From: Nitrospira sp. Ga0074138
Lineage (GTDB): Bacteria > Nitrospirota > Nitrospiria > Nitrospirales > Nitrospiraceae
Length of the DNA: 64,000 bases
NCBI GenBank assembly: GCA_001464735.1
Contig: LNDU01000008.1
Location: 124,001-188,000, forward strand
Reading direction: 5' to 3'
Shown here piece by piece: positions 20,990 through 31,221 of this stretch. The translations under genes were made by a program, and so were the position numbers. The notes under the pieces were generated by a model. The model searched no databases, was not told the origin of the DNA, and saw only the letters and a list, made by a program, of their open reading frames with translations. The number at the start of each line of letters is the position of its first letter. Within the stretch, counting starts at the first letter, position 1.

Positions 20990-21376
20990 CTATTTTGGTG
21001 GCGTTGCGCCTGGTGATGGCGAAGCTGGTGGCGATGGAAATGACGGCTGTTTGCTCGTCGGGGCATCCTGGGGGTGAATCGACATCTTTGGATCAATAGG
21101 TGGCGGTGTGACCACTGATTCCGGATGTGGCTCCGTGGGAGGAGGAATCGCTATGCCTGGGTCAATGCTGGGGCGCTGTTGAGGAGGAGTTGGAGGTCCA
21201 GGAGTCTGTGAAGGACTGTTATCGCGTTTATCTGGTACGGCAGGTGGAGCCGGTATGACGTCAGCCGCAAATACGCTTGATGACTCCTCATCTGGACTCA
21301 TACCGAGCAGGAATAACAAGAAGGAAATGAGTACAAGTAACGGGAGAGCGACTTCTCGTTGTTTTATATCTTTCAT
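20990..21376 (-). CDS. Proline-rich exported/anchored protein of unknown function
   Basis: N-terminal hydrophobic segment LPLLVLISFLLFLLGM, then Pro-rich low-complexity region. Confidence 0.5.
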   Translation of the reverse strand: MKDIKQREVALPLLVLISFLLFLLGMSPDEESSSVFAADVIPAPPAVPDKRDNSPSQTPGPPTPPQQRPSIDPGIAIPPPTEPHPESVVTPPPIDPKMSIHPQDAPTSKQPSFPSPPASPSPGATPPK

Positions 21377-21591
21377 AACGCTTACACTATATTCACCCCT
21401 CTCCTTTTCCCACTAGGCAACCCCCTTGATCATTCCCCCTCTTCGAATGCCTTGACTAGGTGTCTTCCGAGGCCAATGAAAGGAAATGAAAGCTTATCCT
21501 CAGATCTTGTGCGTCGCAGCTCGGACACATCATCATTTCTGAAGCGACGATAGCCGACGCCGATGAGCATACTCTCAGGGAGGACGAGATC

Positions 21592-23151
21592 ATGAATCCA
21601 TCAGTCACATCCGAGCATACCCATTCAGTGTGGATGGGGGTCGACATGCCGACAGCGCGCACTCTGAATGAGGACACAGCTACAGAAGTGTGTATCATCG
21701 GAAGTGGGATCGCCGGCCTGTCAACCGCCTATCGTCTATTGCAGGAAGGCAAATCCGTGGTCGTACTCGAGAGCGGGACTCTAGGCAGTGGGATGACTCC
21801 ACTGACGACCGCGCATCTTTCTCATGTTATGGATAGGGGATTATCGACTATCGAACGACTGCACGGGGAACAGGGGACGCGATTAGCGGTGCGAAGTCAC
21901 ACGGCGGCCATTGAATGGATCGAAGACACGGCTGCCAAAGAATCCATCCCTTGTGGCTTCGAACGGGTGGACGGGTACTTGTTCGCCCCCTTCGATAGTC
22001 CCGCGCACCAAATTGAAGAAGAATGGGCAGCCGCTCGTCGGGCCGGCCTGACCAACGTGACTCGATACGATTCGGCCCCACTGCTTCCTTTCCCAACAGG
22101 CCCCTGCCTGCGATTCACACGTCAAGCACAATTTCATCCGATGAGGTATCTCTCGGGCTTAGCCCGAGCTATTCAGCAGAAGGGTGGTCGCCTATTCGCG
22201 AACGCACACGTCACGGAAGTGGATGCCAAGCCCCGCGTCAGTGTGAAAACACGTGATGGTCGACAGGTATCCGCCGATGCGGTGGTTGTGACGACTAACA
22301 CACCAATCAACAACACGGTGACGCTACATACTAAACAAGCCCCCTACACGACCTATGTCATCGGCGCCGGAATCGCGGCAGGATCCATTCCGAAGGCCCT
22401 CTATTGGGACACTGAGGACCCCTATCATTATGTACGAGTTCATACGGAAACCGTCGGCGGCAGCGAACAAACAGTGCTCATTGTCGGAGGAGAAGATCAT
22501 AAGACCGGACAAGCCGAGGATGGCGAACGACGCTATGCCGCCCTAGAAACCTGGATGCGCGCGCGCTTTCCCATGGCAAAAGACGTGCTATTCAGCTGGT
22601 CAGGACAGGTGATGGAAACGATCGATGGTCTGGCCTATATCGGACGCAACCCCGGCGACTCGAATGTATATGTTGCCACGGGCGATTGTGGTATGGGCAT
22701 GACGCATGGGACGATCGCAGGTCTGTTGTTGTCGGATCTCATTATGGATCGGCCTTCCCCCTGGGCTTCGCTGTATGATCCTTCCCGCCAACGTATGAAG
22801 GCGGCCGGAACCTTTCTCGCGGAATCACTCAATGTGGCAGCACAATACGGTGATTGGCTTACGCGGGGCGATGTCCCATCAGAACAGGACATACCCGTCG
22901 ATGGCGGAGCTGTTCTTCGCGACGGGTTGCACAAGATTGCGGCCTATCGTGATCGCGAGGGTGTGCTCCATCAATGTTCGGCCGTCTGTCCGCACCTGGC
23001 ATGCATCGTGGCCTGGAATCGGAGCCAGAAAACATGGGATTGTCCGTGCCACGGGTCACGTTTCGACCGATTCGGGAAAGTCCTCAATGGACCCGCCACA
23101 TCTAACCTCACTCCGTTGCCGGACCGTTCAAAGAGCACGCCATCAAGCTAG
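21592..23151 (+). CDS. FAD-dependent oxidoreductase (DAO family) with C-terminal Rieske [2Fe-2S] domain
   Basis: CIIGSGIAGLSTAYRLLQEGKSVVVLESG dinucleotide fold; C-terminal CPHLACIVAWNRSQKTWDCPCHGSRFD Rieske motifs. Confidence 0.92.
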   Translation: MNPSVTSEHTHSVWMGVDMPTARTLNEDTATEVCIIGSGIAGLSTAYRLLQEGKSVVVLESGTLGSGMTPLTTAHLSHVMDRGLSTIERLHGEQGTRLAVRSHTAAIEWIEDTAAKESIPCGFERVDGYLFAPFDSPAHQIEEEWAAARRAGLTNVTRYDSAPLLPFPTGPCLRFTRQAQFHPMRYLSGLARAIQQKGGRLFANAHVTEVDAKPRVSVKTRDGRQVSADAVVVTTNTPINNTVTLHTKQAPYTTYVIGAGIAAGSIPKALYWDTEDPYHYVRVHTETVGGSEQTVLIVGGEDHKTGQAEDGERRYAALETWMRARFPMAKDVLFSWSGQVMETIDGLAYIGRNPGDSNVYVATGDCGMGMTHGTIAGLLLSDLIMDRPSPWASLYDPSRQRMKAAGTFLAESLNVAAQYGDWLTRGDVPSEQDIPVDGGAVLRDGLHKIAAYRDREGVLHQCSAVCPHLACIVAWNRSQKTWDCPCHGSRFDRFGKVLNGPATSNLTPLPDRSKSTPSS

Positions 23152-23227
23152 CAGGTTGTTGACAAACTCAATGACGACCCAGAAATGAAGCTTCGTTTAC
23201 GATCACAGACTGAACCAGAATATCCCG

Positions 23228-23353
23228 CAGGCTGTTTAGAAAGGCCGTCCAGCAAGGCCGCAGTCAAGCGAAGAGGCGAAATCGTACTCTCAGCCGTACG
23301 TTGAGCCTCTGAGCGCCGCGAGAACGCCGCTGGTGGACTTTGTCGACAGCCTG
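23228..23353. repeat. Candidate palindromic intergenic repeat (REP/MITE-like) with 8-bp terminal inverted repeats
   Basis: CAGGCTGT...ACAGCCTG termini around 126 bp non-coding DNA. Confidence 0.5.
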
Positions 23354-23357
23354 CTAG

Positions 23358-23591
23358 ATGGAAAGGTTGTTTCTCATGGTGACCCTGATCACCAGTAGTG
23401 TGTTACTCGGAATGCTCCTCGTGACGCTCTGTCTCTTTAGGGCATTCAAATCTCCAGACTTCGGCTGGCCGTATTTTGGCATGTTCCGCTTAGCCCTGTA
23501 CCTTTTGCTGACCCTGCTTGCGGTGCTGATCTGGTACGGCGCGAGGGAACAGGCCTATGAGGGGTATGATCCGACGGTCAATATACAGTAG
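23358..23591 (+). CDS. Small membrane protein of unknown function
   Basis: 77 aa, two hydrophobic segments; abuts the repeat element. Confidence 0.45.
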   Translation: MERLFLMVTLITSSVLLGMLLVTLCLFRAFKSPDFGWPYFGMFRLALYLLLTLLAVLIWYGAREQAYEGYDPTVNIQ

Positions 23592-23794
23592 TAGAGCGAC
23601 AGGGATGGCCTAATAGCTCGATCTGTCAGCGGGGTGGGATGAACTTGCCAGCCGATAGCCAACTGCTTGAACAATCCCATCCCCATCGTGAAACTGATCG
23701 ACTGCATTATCTTTCATGAGTACTGTGGCCGCACCAGGTTAACACGCCTTCATCTGGCCGAATGAGAGGGTGAAACCTGATCATAAACTGTTTC

Positions 23795-24196
23795 TCAGAG
23801 TCCGGGCGGAGTTTGCCCTCGGTCTCTCTCACTGACTGCAGCATAGACAGCATCATGCAGTTGTTCGACTGCTACTTCCTTGCTCAGAAGACGGGAGGCT
23901 CCCGCTCGCGTCATGGCCTGCTGATTATCCTTCGTCGCGTTCACTGATAGCCCGATAATAATAGTCTCTGGATACTGTTGCATGATCTTTGCCGTAGCTT
24001 CGATACCATCCATTTTCGGCATATTAATGTCCATCAACACGACTTGAGGTCGTAACTCTCCGACCAGCTGCACCGCTTCCAATCCATCTCGCGCCTCGCC
24101 GACCACCTGAATATCTTCATAGTCATCCAGCACAGAACGAAGCCCTTGCCGCATCATCGCGTAATCATCCACAAGTAATATCTGCACAATATTCAT
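23795..24196 (-). CDS. Stand-alone NarL-type receiver-domain response regulator (no DNA-binding domain)
   Basis: ILLVDDYAMMRQGLRSVLDDYEDIQVVGEARDGLEAVQLVGELRPQVVLMDINMPKMDGIEA...; ends without an HTH. Confidence 0.85.
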   Translation of the reverse strand: MNIVQILLVDDYAMMRQGLRSVLDDYEDIQVVGEARDGLEAVQLVGELRPQVVLMDINMPKMDGIEATAKIMQQYPETIIIGLSVNATKDNQQAMTRAGASRLLSKEVAVEQLHDAVYAAVSERDRGQTPPGL

Positions 24197-24370
24197 CTCT
24201 TTAGTATGACCACCGGATTCATTAACGGTAAGACCAACAAGGCGTTGGTCCCCTACTCCCACAGAGGAGTGAATGGTAAACGAGCCCATCTATAGTCCGC
24301 ATCCGTTCCTGCATGCTACCTGACCATATTTCATACAATCCCGCTACTAGGAAGTCTCACAGCCCCGCAG

Positions 24371-24679
24371 TTATTGTTGCGGCCCCATACCTAGCCTCAC
24401 GTATCTTGGCCTCACGTATCTTAATCTGCGCATAGATGAAATGGCCGTCCGGTTTTTTAAGATGGTTGGATCGACGACATCTCCACATTGCACGCAGCGA
24501 CAGGCGACAGGGAGTTCACCGTCACGCGTCATGAATCCATTGCATCGGCTGCACCGGCTCAACCTCTGTTTCATGAATTCGCGGACGTAAGGGGCATATT
24601 CCACATTCTTGTATTCTGTGAGTTCCATCTCTGCGTTCGTGTGGCTACTCTCTCTCTTCGCACGAAGGGCTGTTTCCAC
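24371..24679 (-). CDS. Small zinc-ribbon-like protein
   Basis: CSRCNGFM...CRCVQCGD cysteine pairs. Confidence 0.55.
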   Translation of the reverse strand: METALRAKRESSHTNAEMELTEYKNVEYAPYVREFMKQRLSRCSRCNGFMTRDGELPVACRCVQCGDVVDPTILKNRTAISSMRRLRYVRPRYVRLGMGPQQ

Positions 24680-24703
24680 GAGTGTCTCCTTTCATCAGCG
24701 CTG

Positions 24704-25024
24704 TTACTCCGATTCACGCTGAATCGTCGTAGCATAGCCGTCCTCCGAGACGTAGGCCTTGACGTGGTCCCCGACTGCCACGCGATCCATCTTGGTGTGG
24801 TCATCGACCCTGACACGTTGTGTGTCCCCACCACTTTCCCGAATGGACACGTACTTGGCACCGACCTCGTGAACCCGCCCGGTGACCGTGTCCTGCTTGA
24901 CGCGTTCCGCCAATCTCGGGGATGCGGCGCGCCGTTCTGCCGCTGTTTGGGCACACCCGAGCGCAGCGGCCGATAACGCGACTGTCGCCACGATCGCCAT
25001 GTGAACAAGTGTTTGTGTCATCAT
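24704..25024 (-). CDS. Small exported protein (OB-like)
   Basis: Signal peptide, then VTGRVHEVGAKYVSIRESGGDTQRVRVDDHTKMDRVAVGDHVKAYV. Confidence 0.65.
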   Translation of the reverse strand: MMTQTLVHMAIVATVALSAAALGCAQTAAERRAASPRLAERVKQDTVTGRVHEVGAKYVSIRESGGDTQRVRVDDHTKMDRVAVGDHVKAYVSEDGYATTIQRESE

Positions 25025-25462
25025 CTGATCCTCCCTAATTGTCTATGAGATTCTAAACCGATGGGCGATTATTCCCTGCTGGGAAGGACCCTAGTCCGAG
25101 TCGCACGATTTGGAAACGGTGGTGCATCAGGGCCCCTAGTTGGTGGATCGCGTATCGGCGCCGATCTCCCCCCAATCCTCCATCGGTCTGCCTGGTGCAG
25201 ATGTATGGATGCGTGTCGCACGAAATTGAGGTGACTTATGGCAGAGAATGAAAACCGTTCACTTCACGGAACCGATGGGCGCCTCGCGTCTTCGCGTAAA
25301 TGTAGATTGTGCTCTCACGGAGCAGTGTTCTCTTCCGACCAAACGAGTAAATCCCCCCTTTGTGGCCATAACGACAAGCGAACATGACGTCTTTCCTAAA
25401 GTAGAGGTCCTCTGACTGGACCATTTATAAAGTGATGTGATGCCCAGCTTCCAGGATGCTCC

Positions 25463-28400
25463 CTATGTCAAGGTTTTCTGTCTCCAGGCTTCCTTAATCG
25501 TACCGTAAAGTTCTTCGACCGCCGCTTCTTTGGTGATGAGTCGTACGGCGCCTGCGCGCTCCATGGCCTCTTGATTCTCTCCCGCGGCATTCACCGAGAG
25601 GCCAATGACGATCATTTCCGGATACCGAAGCTTGATCTGCATCGTCGCGTCGATCCCGTTCATTCGTGGCATGCTGATATCCATGACGACTACGTCGGGC
25701 CGCCATTGGCCGACCAGACGCACCGCCTCTTCGCCATCGCCGGCTTCCGCGACAAGCTCAATATCTGCATAGGCGTCAAGGATGGCCCGTAAGCCCTGAC
25801 GCACCATGAGGTGGTCATCCACCAGCAGCACACGAATGCAAGGACCTCGAGAATGGGCTAAGGCGAGGGGTGCGGCATCCTTGTCTACCGACTCTGAAGC
25901 ATGCAGAGGCCCCACTGGTTTCTTCTCCAACGGCAACATCAGCATCGCGGTTGTCCCCTGCCCTGGGCTCGATTGGATCTCGAACGATCCCCCGATCGCC
26001 CTCATGCGTTCTTGAATACTGAACAACCCAAATTTGGACGAGATCCCGTCGTGAGGGGTTTCCGCCGCCGCCGCCGCCGCCGCCGCCGCAAGATCGAAGC
26101 CTTGACCGCGATCCCGGACCTCAATCTGAATCTGGTCCGCACGTTCAGTTATGACAATGGTCGCTTCCCCAGTTCCGGCATGTTTGGCGGCATTAATGAG
26201 GAGTTCTCGGATGGATTGAAAGAGCAAGACACGTTGATCTTCCGGCAAGTGGAGCTCATGGTCTTCAGGCGCGATCACCGTCACGGTTTGCTCTTGCCTG
26301 TGCTTCATATACTCTGCGAGCCACTTGAGTCCAGCGACGAGCCCATGCTCGTGCAGCACAGGCGGGCACAGTTCCGCCACCAGCGTGCGGCTGTAGGTCA
26401 AGGCGTCCGATAAGATGCCATCCACGCGCTGGAACGCGCGTTCACAGGCTGGGATACCAACCGCGACCCGTTTGCCCTGTCCGATTGCGATCTTCCCCAC
26501 TACAAGCATTTGTTGCAGATGATCATGCAACTCGGTGGCGAGGCGTTTGCGCTCCCGCTGCTCGGCCAGATTCAGTTCCGTAGCGAGGGTGCGCAAGCGC
26601 TCCTGCGACTGTTGGAGTTCAGCGGTCTTCTCGTTCACCGCCTGTTCCAGTTCGACGTTCCAGCGTTGGAGACGCTGTTGAGCATCGTGCAAGGCCATCT
26701 CGGCCCACTTCCGTTCGTCGATATTTTCAACGATGGCGATTTCATAGTCAGGGGCTCCTGCCGCCGTCCGCATGAGTGAGAGCGTGAGCCGCGCCCATAC
26801 CGTATGTCCGTGCTTGTGGATGAAGCGCTTCTCGACCCTGTAGGTATCCAGCTCCCCGGCCGCCATGCGGCGAAACGGCACCAAGTCCAGATCGACATCA
26901 GCGGGGTAGGTCATGTCGGGCCAGGGAGTCCGCAGCATTTCTTCCCGTGAGTAACCGACAAGCAGGCAGAGTGCGTCGTTGACATCGATCCATGTCGCAT
27001 TGTGAAAGGCCACGCGTCCAATCCCAACCGCGGCATTGGCAAACGTCCCGCGATATCGTTCTTCACTCTGCCGCAGCGTCTCTTCCGCCTGTTTTCGCTC
27101 TGTGATGTCCCGCAGAATCACCGTGTAGAGAGGCTTGCCACCAGCCACCATCTGGGAAATTGAGGCTTCAATGGGAAACTCTTCGCCATTTGCTCGTAGC
27201 CCGCTGATAGTACCGAGCGCTCCCATCTGACGGACCGTCGATCCCGCCTGGCCAAACTGCTGGACATGCCCTCGGTGCGCGGCTCGGAACGTCTCTGGAA
27301 TGAACCGATCGATTGCAGAGCCCACTACATCGCTGGATCGGCAGCCAAACATCCGTTCCGCTGCAGGATTAAAGAGAATGATGCGCTGTTCTGCGTCGAT
27401 GGCTATCACGGCATCCATCGCCGAAGTCACCAGCCCTTCCAGCCTTGCTTCACTCGCGCGCAGCGTCTCTTCGACCCGCTTGCGTTCAGTGATGTCGCGG
27501 GCTATCGTCGACATGCCGATGATTTCGCCCCGGTCGTTTTTGATCGGCGAGATGGTCAAAGACACGTCCAATAAACTGCCGTCTTTGCACCGCCGAACCG
27601 CATCATAGCGCTCGACCTGTTTACCGCTCAGAATGCGGGCCCTAATGTGCGCTTCGTCGTCCTGGCGCTCGGAGGGAATGATCAGTGTGATCGATTGCCC
27701 CACCGCTTCCAGCCCACTATACCCGTAGAATCGTTCCGCGCCGCCATTCCAACTGGTCATGACGCCATCCCGATCTTGCGAGATGATTGCATCTTCAGAG
27801 GAGTGGACAATAGCGGCCAGCCGAATCGATTCCGCCTCGGCCTCTTCCCGTTGGATCGCGCCGGCGAGCACATTGGCGACGCCCTGGAGAAACGCGATGT
27901 CGTCCTTCGTGAAGCGCCGCAGGGATGTCGTATGCGCGCCGAGCACGCCCCACGGACGATCCTCTGCGCCCAGAATGATGCAGCTCATCCCACTGACAAC
28001 TCCGTGGTCATGCAGGAGCGGCGGCCCGCTGAAGCGGATCTCGGTCCGCATGTCCTCCACGATGACCGCCTTGTCGGCCGCAAGCGTATAGCCCGCCTGA
28101 GAATGCATCCCCGTGCTGACAGTGGCACGCCCGACCAATCCCTCTTGCCATCCTATTCCTGCCCGCAGGAGCACCTCTTGGCCGGATGGGAGCAATTCCA
28201 ACACCTTGCACAACTCCACATCGAGCGTCCGTACAATACACTCAACCGCGAGGTTGCATACCGTTTGGAAATTCCGCTGCCGTAGCACCACCATACCCAA
28301 GGCAGCCAACGCTTGTTGTTGGCGTGCGCGCAAATCAAGAACAGCCTCGGCCTGCTTTTGTTCGGTGATATCCTGAACCACGCCGGTCATGCGGACCGCG

Positions 28401-29158
28401 TGGCCGTGCTCGTCGTAGTACAAGCGTCCAGTGCGGTTCATCCAGTGCACTGTCCCATCTGGGTGAATAAATCGGTATTCGTCGGCGTACTGGGTCTCAC
28501 ACCGAGCCATCAAGTCTTGGAGCTTCTGCCACACCCGAGCCCGATCGTCCGGATGCAGGACGTCGACGAAGGCTTGAATCTTGCCGCTGAAGCCACCGGG
28601 CAATATTCCTGCCAGCTGCTCATGCTCGCCAAACCATTCGAGTGTGCCGGTAGGAATGTCCCAATCCCAGATCCCGCAGTGAGCCGCTTCGGTCGCGTCC
28701 AGTAACTGGCGCTCGGTACGGGACAGTTTCTGGATGAGCTGCTGATTGTCCTGCTCTTGCTGGGCCAGCTTAAGCAGCGCCCGCACGGTGGCGGTGAGCT
28801 CTTCTTCTTCCAGCGGTTCGACCAGATAGGCGTCGGCGCCAACTTCCACACCCTTCACTCGATCCGACGCACTCCTGCGAAGGGCCGAGATCTGCAGCAC
28901 TTTGATGTGTTTTGTGGTGGATGTGGTCTTGAGCCGTTCACAGACCTCGGAGCCATTGATGTCCGGCAGGATCACATCAAGTAGGACGAGAGCGGGCCGT
29001 TCGACAGCGGCGACGGCGAGCGCGTCGGTGCCGTTGGTGGCTTCGATCACTCGGTAGCCCAGACGGTTGAGCCATCGACTTTTCAGGTACGAGGAGGCTG
29101 GATCATCGTCGACTATTAAGATGGTGTGGGCGTCGGATTCTCTCGTGAGCTGGTGCAT
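25463..29158 (-). CDS. Hybrid sensor histidine kinase (REC-PAS-GAF-PASx3-HisKA_3-HATPase-REC)
   Basis: N-terminal LIVDDDP..LLDVILPDINGSE; multiple PAS/PAC motifs; ELHDHLQQMLVVGKIAIG H-box; HATPase; C-terminal VLLVDDHLMVRQGLRAILDAY receiver. Confidence 0.9.
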   Translation of the reverse strand: MHQLTRESDAHTILIVDDDPASSYLKSRWLNRLGYRVIEATNGTDALAVAAVERPALVLLDVILPDINGSEVCERLKTTSTTKHIKVLQISALRRSASDRVKGVEVGADAYLVEPLEEEELTATVRALLKLAQQEQDNQQLIQKLSRTERQLLDATEAAHCGIWDWDIPTGTLEWFGEHEQLAGILPGGFSGKIQAFVDVLHPDDRARVWQKLQDLMARCETQYADEYRFIHPDGTVHWMNRTGRLYYDEHGHAVRMTGVVQDITEQKQAEAVLDLRARQQQALAALGMVVLRQRNFQTVCNLAVECIVRTLDVELCKVLELLPSGQEVLLRAGIGWQEGLVGRATVSTGMHSQAGYTLAADKAVIVEDMRTEIRFSGPPLLHDHGVVSGMSCIILGAEDRPWGVLGAHTTSLRRFTKDDIAFLQGVANVLAGAIQREEAEAESIRLAAIVHSSEDAIISQDRDGVMTSWNGGAERFYGYSGLEAVGQSITLIIPSERQDDEAHIRARILSGKQVERYDAVRRCKDGSLLDVSLTISPIKNDRGEIIGMSTIARDITERKRVEETLRASEARLEGLVTSAMDAVIAIDAEQRIILFNPAAERMFGCRSSDVVGSAIDRFIPETFRAAHRGHVQQFGQAGSTVRQMGALGTISGLRANGEEFPIEASISQMVAGGKPLYTVILRDITERKQAEETLRQSEERYRGTFANAAVGIGRVAFHNATWIDVNDALCLLVGYSREEMLRTPWPDMTYPADVDLDLVPFRRMAAGELDTYRVEKRFIHKHGHTVWARLTLSLMRTAAGAPDYEIAIVENIDERKWAEMALHDAQQRLQRWNVELEQAVNEKTAELQQSQERLRTLATELNLAEQRERKRLATELHDHLQQMLVVGKIAIGQGKRVAVGIPACERAFQRVDGILSDALTYSRTLVAELCPPVLHEHGLVAGLKWLAEYMKHRQEQTVTVIAPEDHELHLPEDQRVLLFQSIRELLINAAKHAGTGEATIVITERADQIQIEVRDRGQGFDLAAAAAAAAAETPHDGISSKFGLFSIQERMRAIGGSFEIQSSPGQGTTAMLMLPLEKKPVGPLHASESVDKDAAPLALAHSRGPCIRVLLVDDHLMVRQGLRAILDAYADIELVAEAGDGEEAVRLVGQWRPDVVVMDISMPRMNGIDATMQIKLRYPEMIVIGLSVNAAGENQEAMERAGAVRLITKEAAVEELYGTIKEAWRQKTLT
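26062..26088. repeat. (CCG)9 trinucleotide repeat encoding Ala9 in a histidine-kinase ATPase domain
   Basis: Nine perfect CCG units on + strand, GCG(Ala) on coding strand. Confidence 0.95.
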
Positions 29159-29416
29159 ATCTCCCTCGCGCGAATTATCACCGGCCAATGTCGAGTTCGG
29201 AATTCACCAGGCTTAGCCATCCGCCGTCACCTCGGGTTCTAATTCTTGTCAGTCATCTTCGATGAGCTGTACTTCCTGGTAACCAAATGGTTCGTGAACA
29301 GAAGCACCGGTTCTGGAGATAAGATTCCAGACTTCTTGCATGGGGCGATGAAAAGCATTGAAGCGATGGGTAGTTTACTGCACCGCCGTATGATCGGTAA
29401 ACGCAGAAAAAGTAAA

Positions 29417-29434
29417 ACTAGGGCTTTCCCTAGT
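29417..29434. promoter_or_regulatory. Perfect dyad ACTAGGG-CTTT-CCCTAGT, candidate regulator site
   Basis: 7-bp arms, 4-bp spacer, intergenic between hybrid kinase and lipoprotein gene. Confidence 0.5.
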
Positions 29435-29731
29435 CTGCATTGCAAAGATTGAGCTAGCACGGGACGCTCACCCGTCGATGCTCCCTCTTCCATTCATCCA
29501 AAACAGCGAATGTCTCGCACGGCAGAGAGGATCTGAGCACAGAACATGTGGCATGTTAGCTGATCACCGAGGCCACCCCTTATTTTAACTCCGGCCCCAT
29601 GCAGTTTCCTAGTAGGACCCCCACGTGGAGGTCCGGTATGTTGGATTATCGTCTGGCAGACCGGAAGCCTTCCAAGAGAAGCAGGCGGGTGTTACCGCTT
29701 CTGCGGCTGAGTGAGCAGATAATTCTGAGAT

Positions 29732-30337
29732 ATGAGTGTGAGAACGGCTAGCCTCCTTCTTCTAACACTTCTGGTTAGCCTCTCGGGATGTATTGTGACA
29801 TACCGTGATTTTCCCATGCCCCGTTCCCTTCCACGCATGGATGAGACGAGTTCACGCTCCCGTTGTCATCAAACGGTTCAGTTTTCTTATGCACTTGAAG
29901 AGGGAGGGACATATCAGTGGACATATCATGGCTTGTTTTCCCCGATTGGAGTGGCGGCTGCACTGGAAGACGCGCTTCAACGTTATGCAGGCTGTAGCAG
30001 CAGCCGCGACTTCGTTTACAGTTCCATGGAGCCAGGAACGGAAGTTGTGGTTACTGTGCGTGAGTACCTCGGATGGATCTCATCTAAGCTGTACCTTATT
30101 TTCCCTTTTTATATTAACGAAGGGGGCTGGGAATTTTCTTACAGCATCAATCATCAGAATGTGCTCACAAAGACTTACAAATATGAAATTACGGCGAGAC
30201 AATTTTACTGGATCTTGTTGTTACCCTTCTCCTGGATGAACGTCTTCACGCACAGCCTCGAAGACGCAGTGCAATCGACAACGGCTCAATTTGTCGTGGA
30301 TGCCCAACGAGAAGGGTATTGGGGAACAGTGAATTGA
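29732..30337 (+). CDS. Putative lipoprotein of unknown function
   Basis: LLLTLLVSLSGC lipobox; 201 aa. Confidence 0.65.
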   Translation: MSVRTASLLLLTLLVSLSGCIVTYRDFPMPRSLPRMDETSSRSRCHQTVQFSYALEEGGTYQWTYHGLFSPIGVAAALEDALQRYAGCSSSRDFVYSSMEPGTEVVVTVREYLGWISSKLYLIFPFYINEGGWEFSYSINHQNVLTKTYKYEITARQFYWILLLPFSWMNVFTHSLEDAVQSTTAQFVVDAQREGYWGTVN

Positions 30338-30429
30338 CTTAGAAAGTCCATGGAACCTAGGAGTCGCACTGATTGTTTGACAACAATGCAAGCTAAGCCA
30401 AACCAGAAATATCAAATGAGGTGAATGCC

Positions 30430-30531
30430 ATGCCAGGAATGTTTGGTGCGAATCCTCCGATCATGTTAATCGCTATTGGGATTGTGGTTCTAGCCATTGT
30501 GGTCTTCGCCTTGATGACTGCCGGCTATTGA
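30430..30531 (+). CDS. 33-aa single-TM microprotein
   Basis: MPGMFGANPPIMLIAIGIVVLAIVVFALMTAGY; GAGGTG upstream; below ORF cutoff. Confidence 0.45.
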   Translation: MPGMFGANPPIMLIAIGIVVLAIVVFALMTAGY

Positions 30532-30840
30532 GCAGATGATTAAATCGGATGGCCGCGGGGGCACCAACCGTGGAACAAGTATTCCTTTCTATCGGGCGGT
30601 CACCACAGTCCGCTTTTCTGATACCGTGGCGTGATCGTCCCAATATGACCTTACGTCCGTATGAGACATCTACGGGGGGAGGACCTAGTCCCCTAGTAAG
30701 GACAGATAAAGCATACTAGGCCGACTGGCTCTCATCATGTTGGCACAATCGTTACTCTGAACTGTAGAGATGACAGAACGTTGTAAGACGGATGTTGGGC
30801 AAAAGTGAAAAGAACGGAAATGGTGTAGAAGGAGACGATC

Positions 30841-31221
30841 ATGAGAACACTGACCGCCGCCGTAATCGCGATAGGTTGCTTGTCCTTGACAGGCTGTTCT
30901 TACCTCAAGCCGCAGCCTAAGGCTTATATCAAGCAATCCAGCGTCTGTATCGACAAAGGATGGTACGGCTATTATCAAAACATTCGGTGCCCATACCCCA
31001 CGAAACACGTGACACCGGATGCATCACAAGAAATGTCTGCGCGGCTTACAGCGTCGCAAACCGACCTGAACCGGTCCCAGGAAGAGAAGGATCGGCTGGC
31101 TGCCGAACTGGCAGCTGCAAAGCAGAGGATTATGGATCTGGAAATGAAGTTGGATCGGAGCAATGAGAGTCTTAGCAATAAACTTTCCAAGGATACGGTG
31201 TCGTACAACCAGTCTGAATAG
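30841..31221 (+). CDS. Putative lipoprotein with coiled coil
   Basis: MRTLTAAVIAIGCLSLTGC lipobox; heptad-rich C-terminus; GGAG upstream. Confidence 0.65.
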   Translation: MRTLTAAVIAIGCLSLTGCSYLKPQPKAYIKQSSVCIDKGWYGYYQNIRCPYPTKHVTPDASQEMSARLTASQTDLNRSQEEKDRLAAELAAAKQRIMDLEMKLDRSNESLSNKLSKDTVSYNQSE

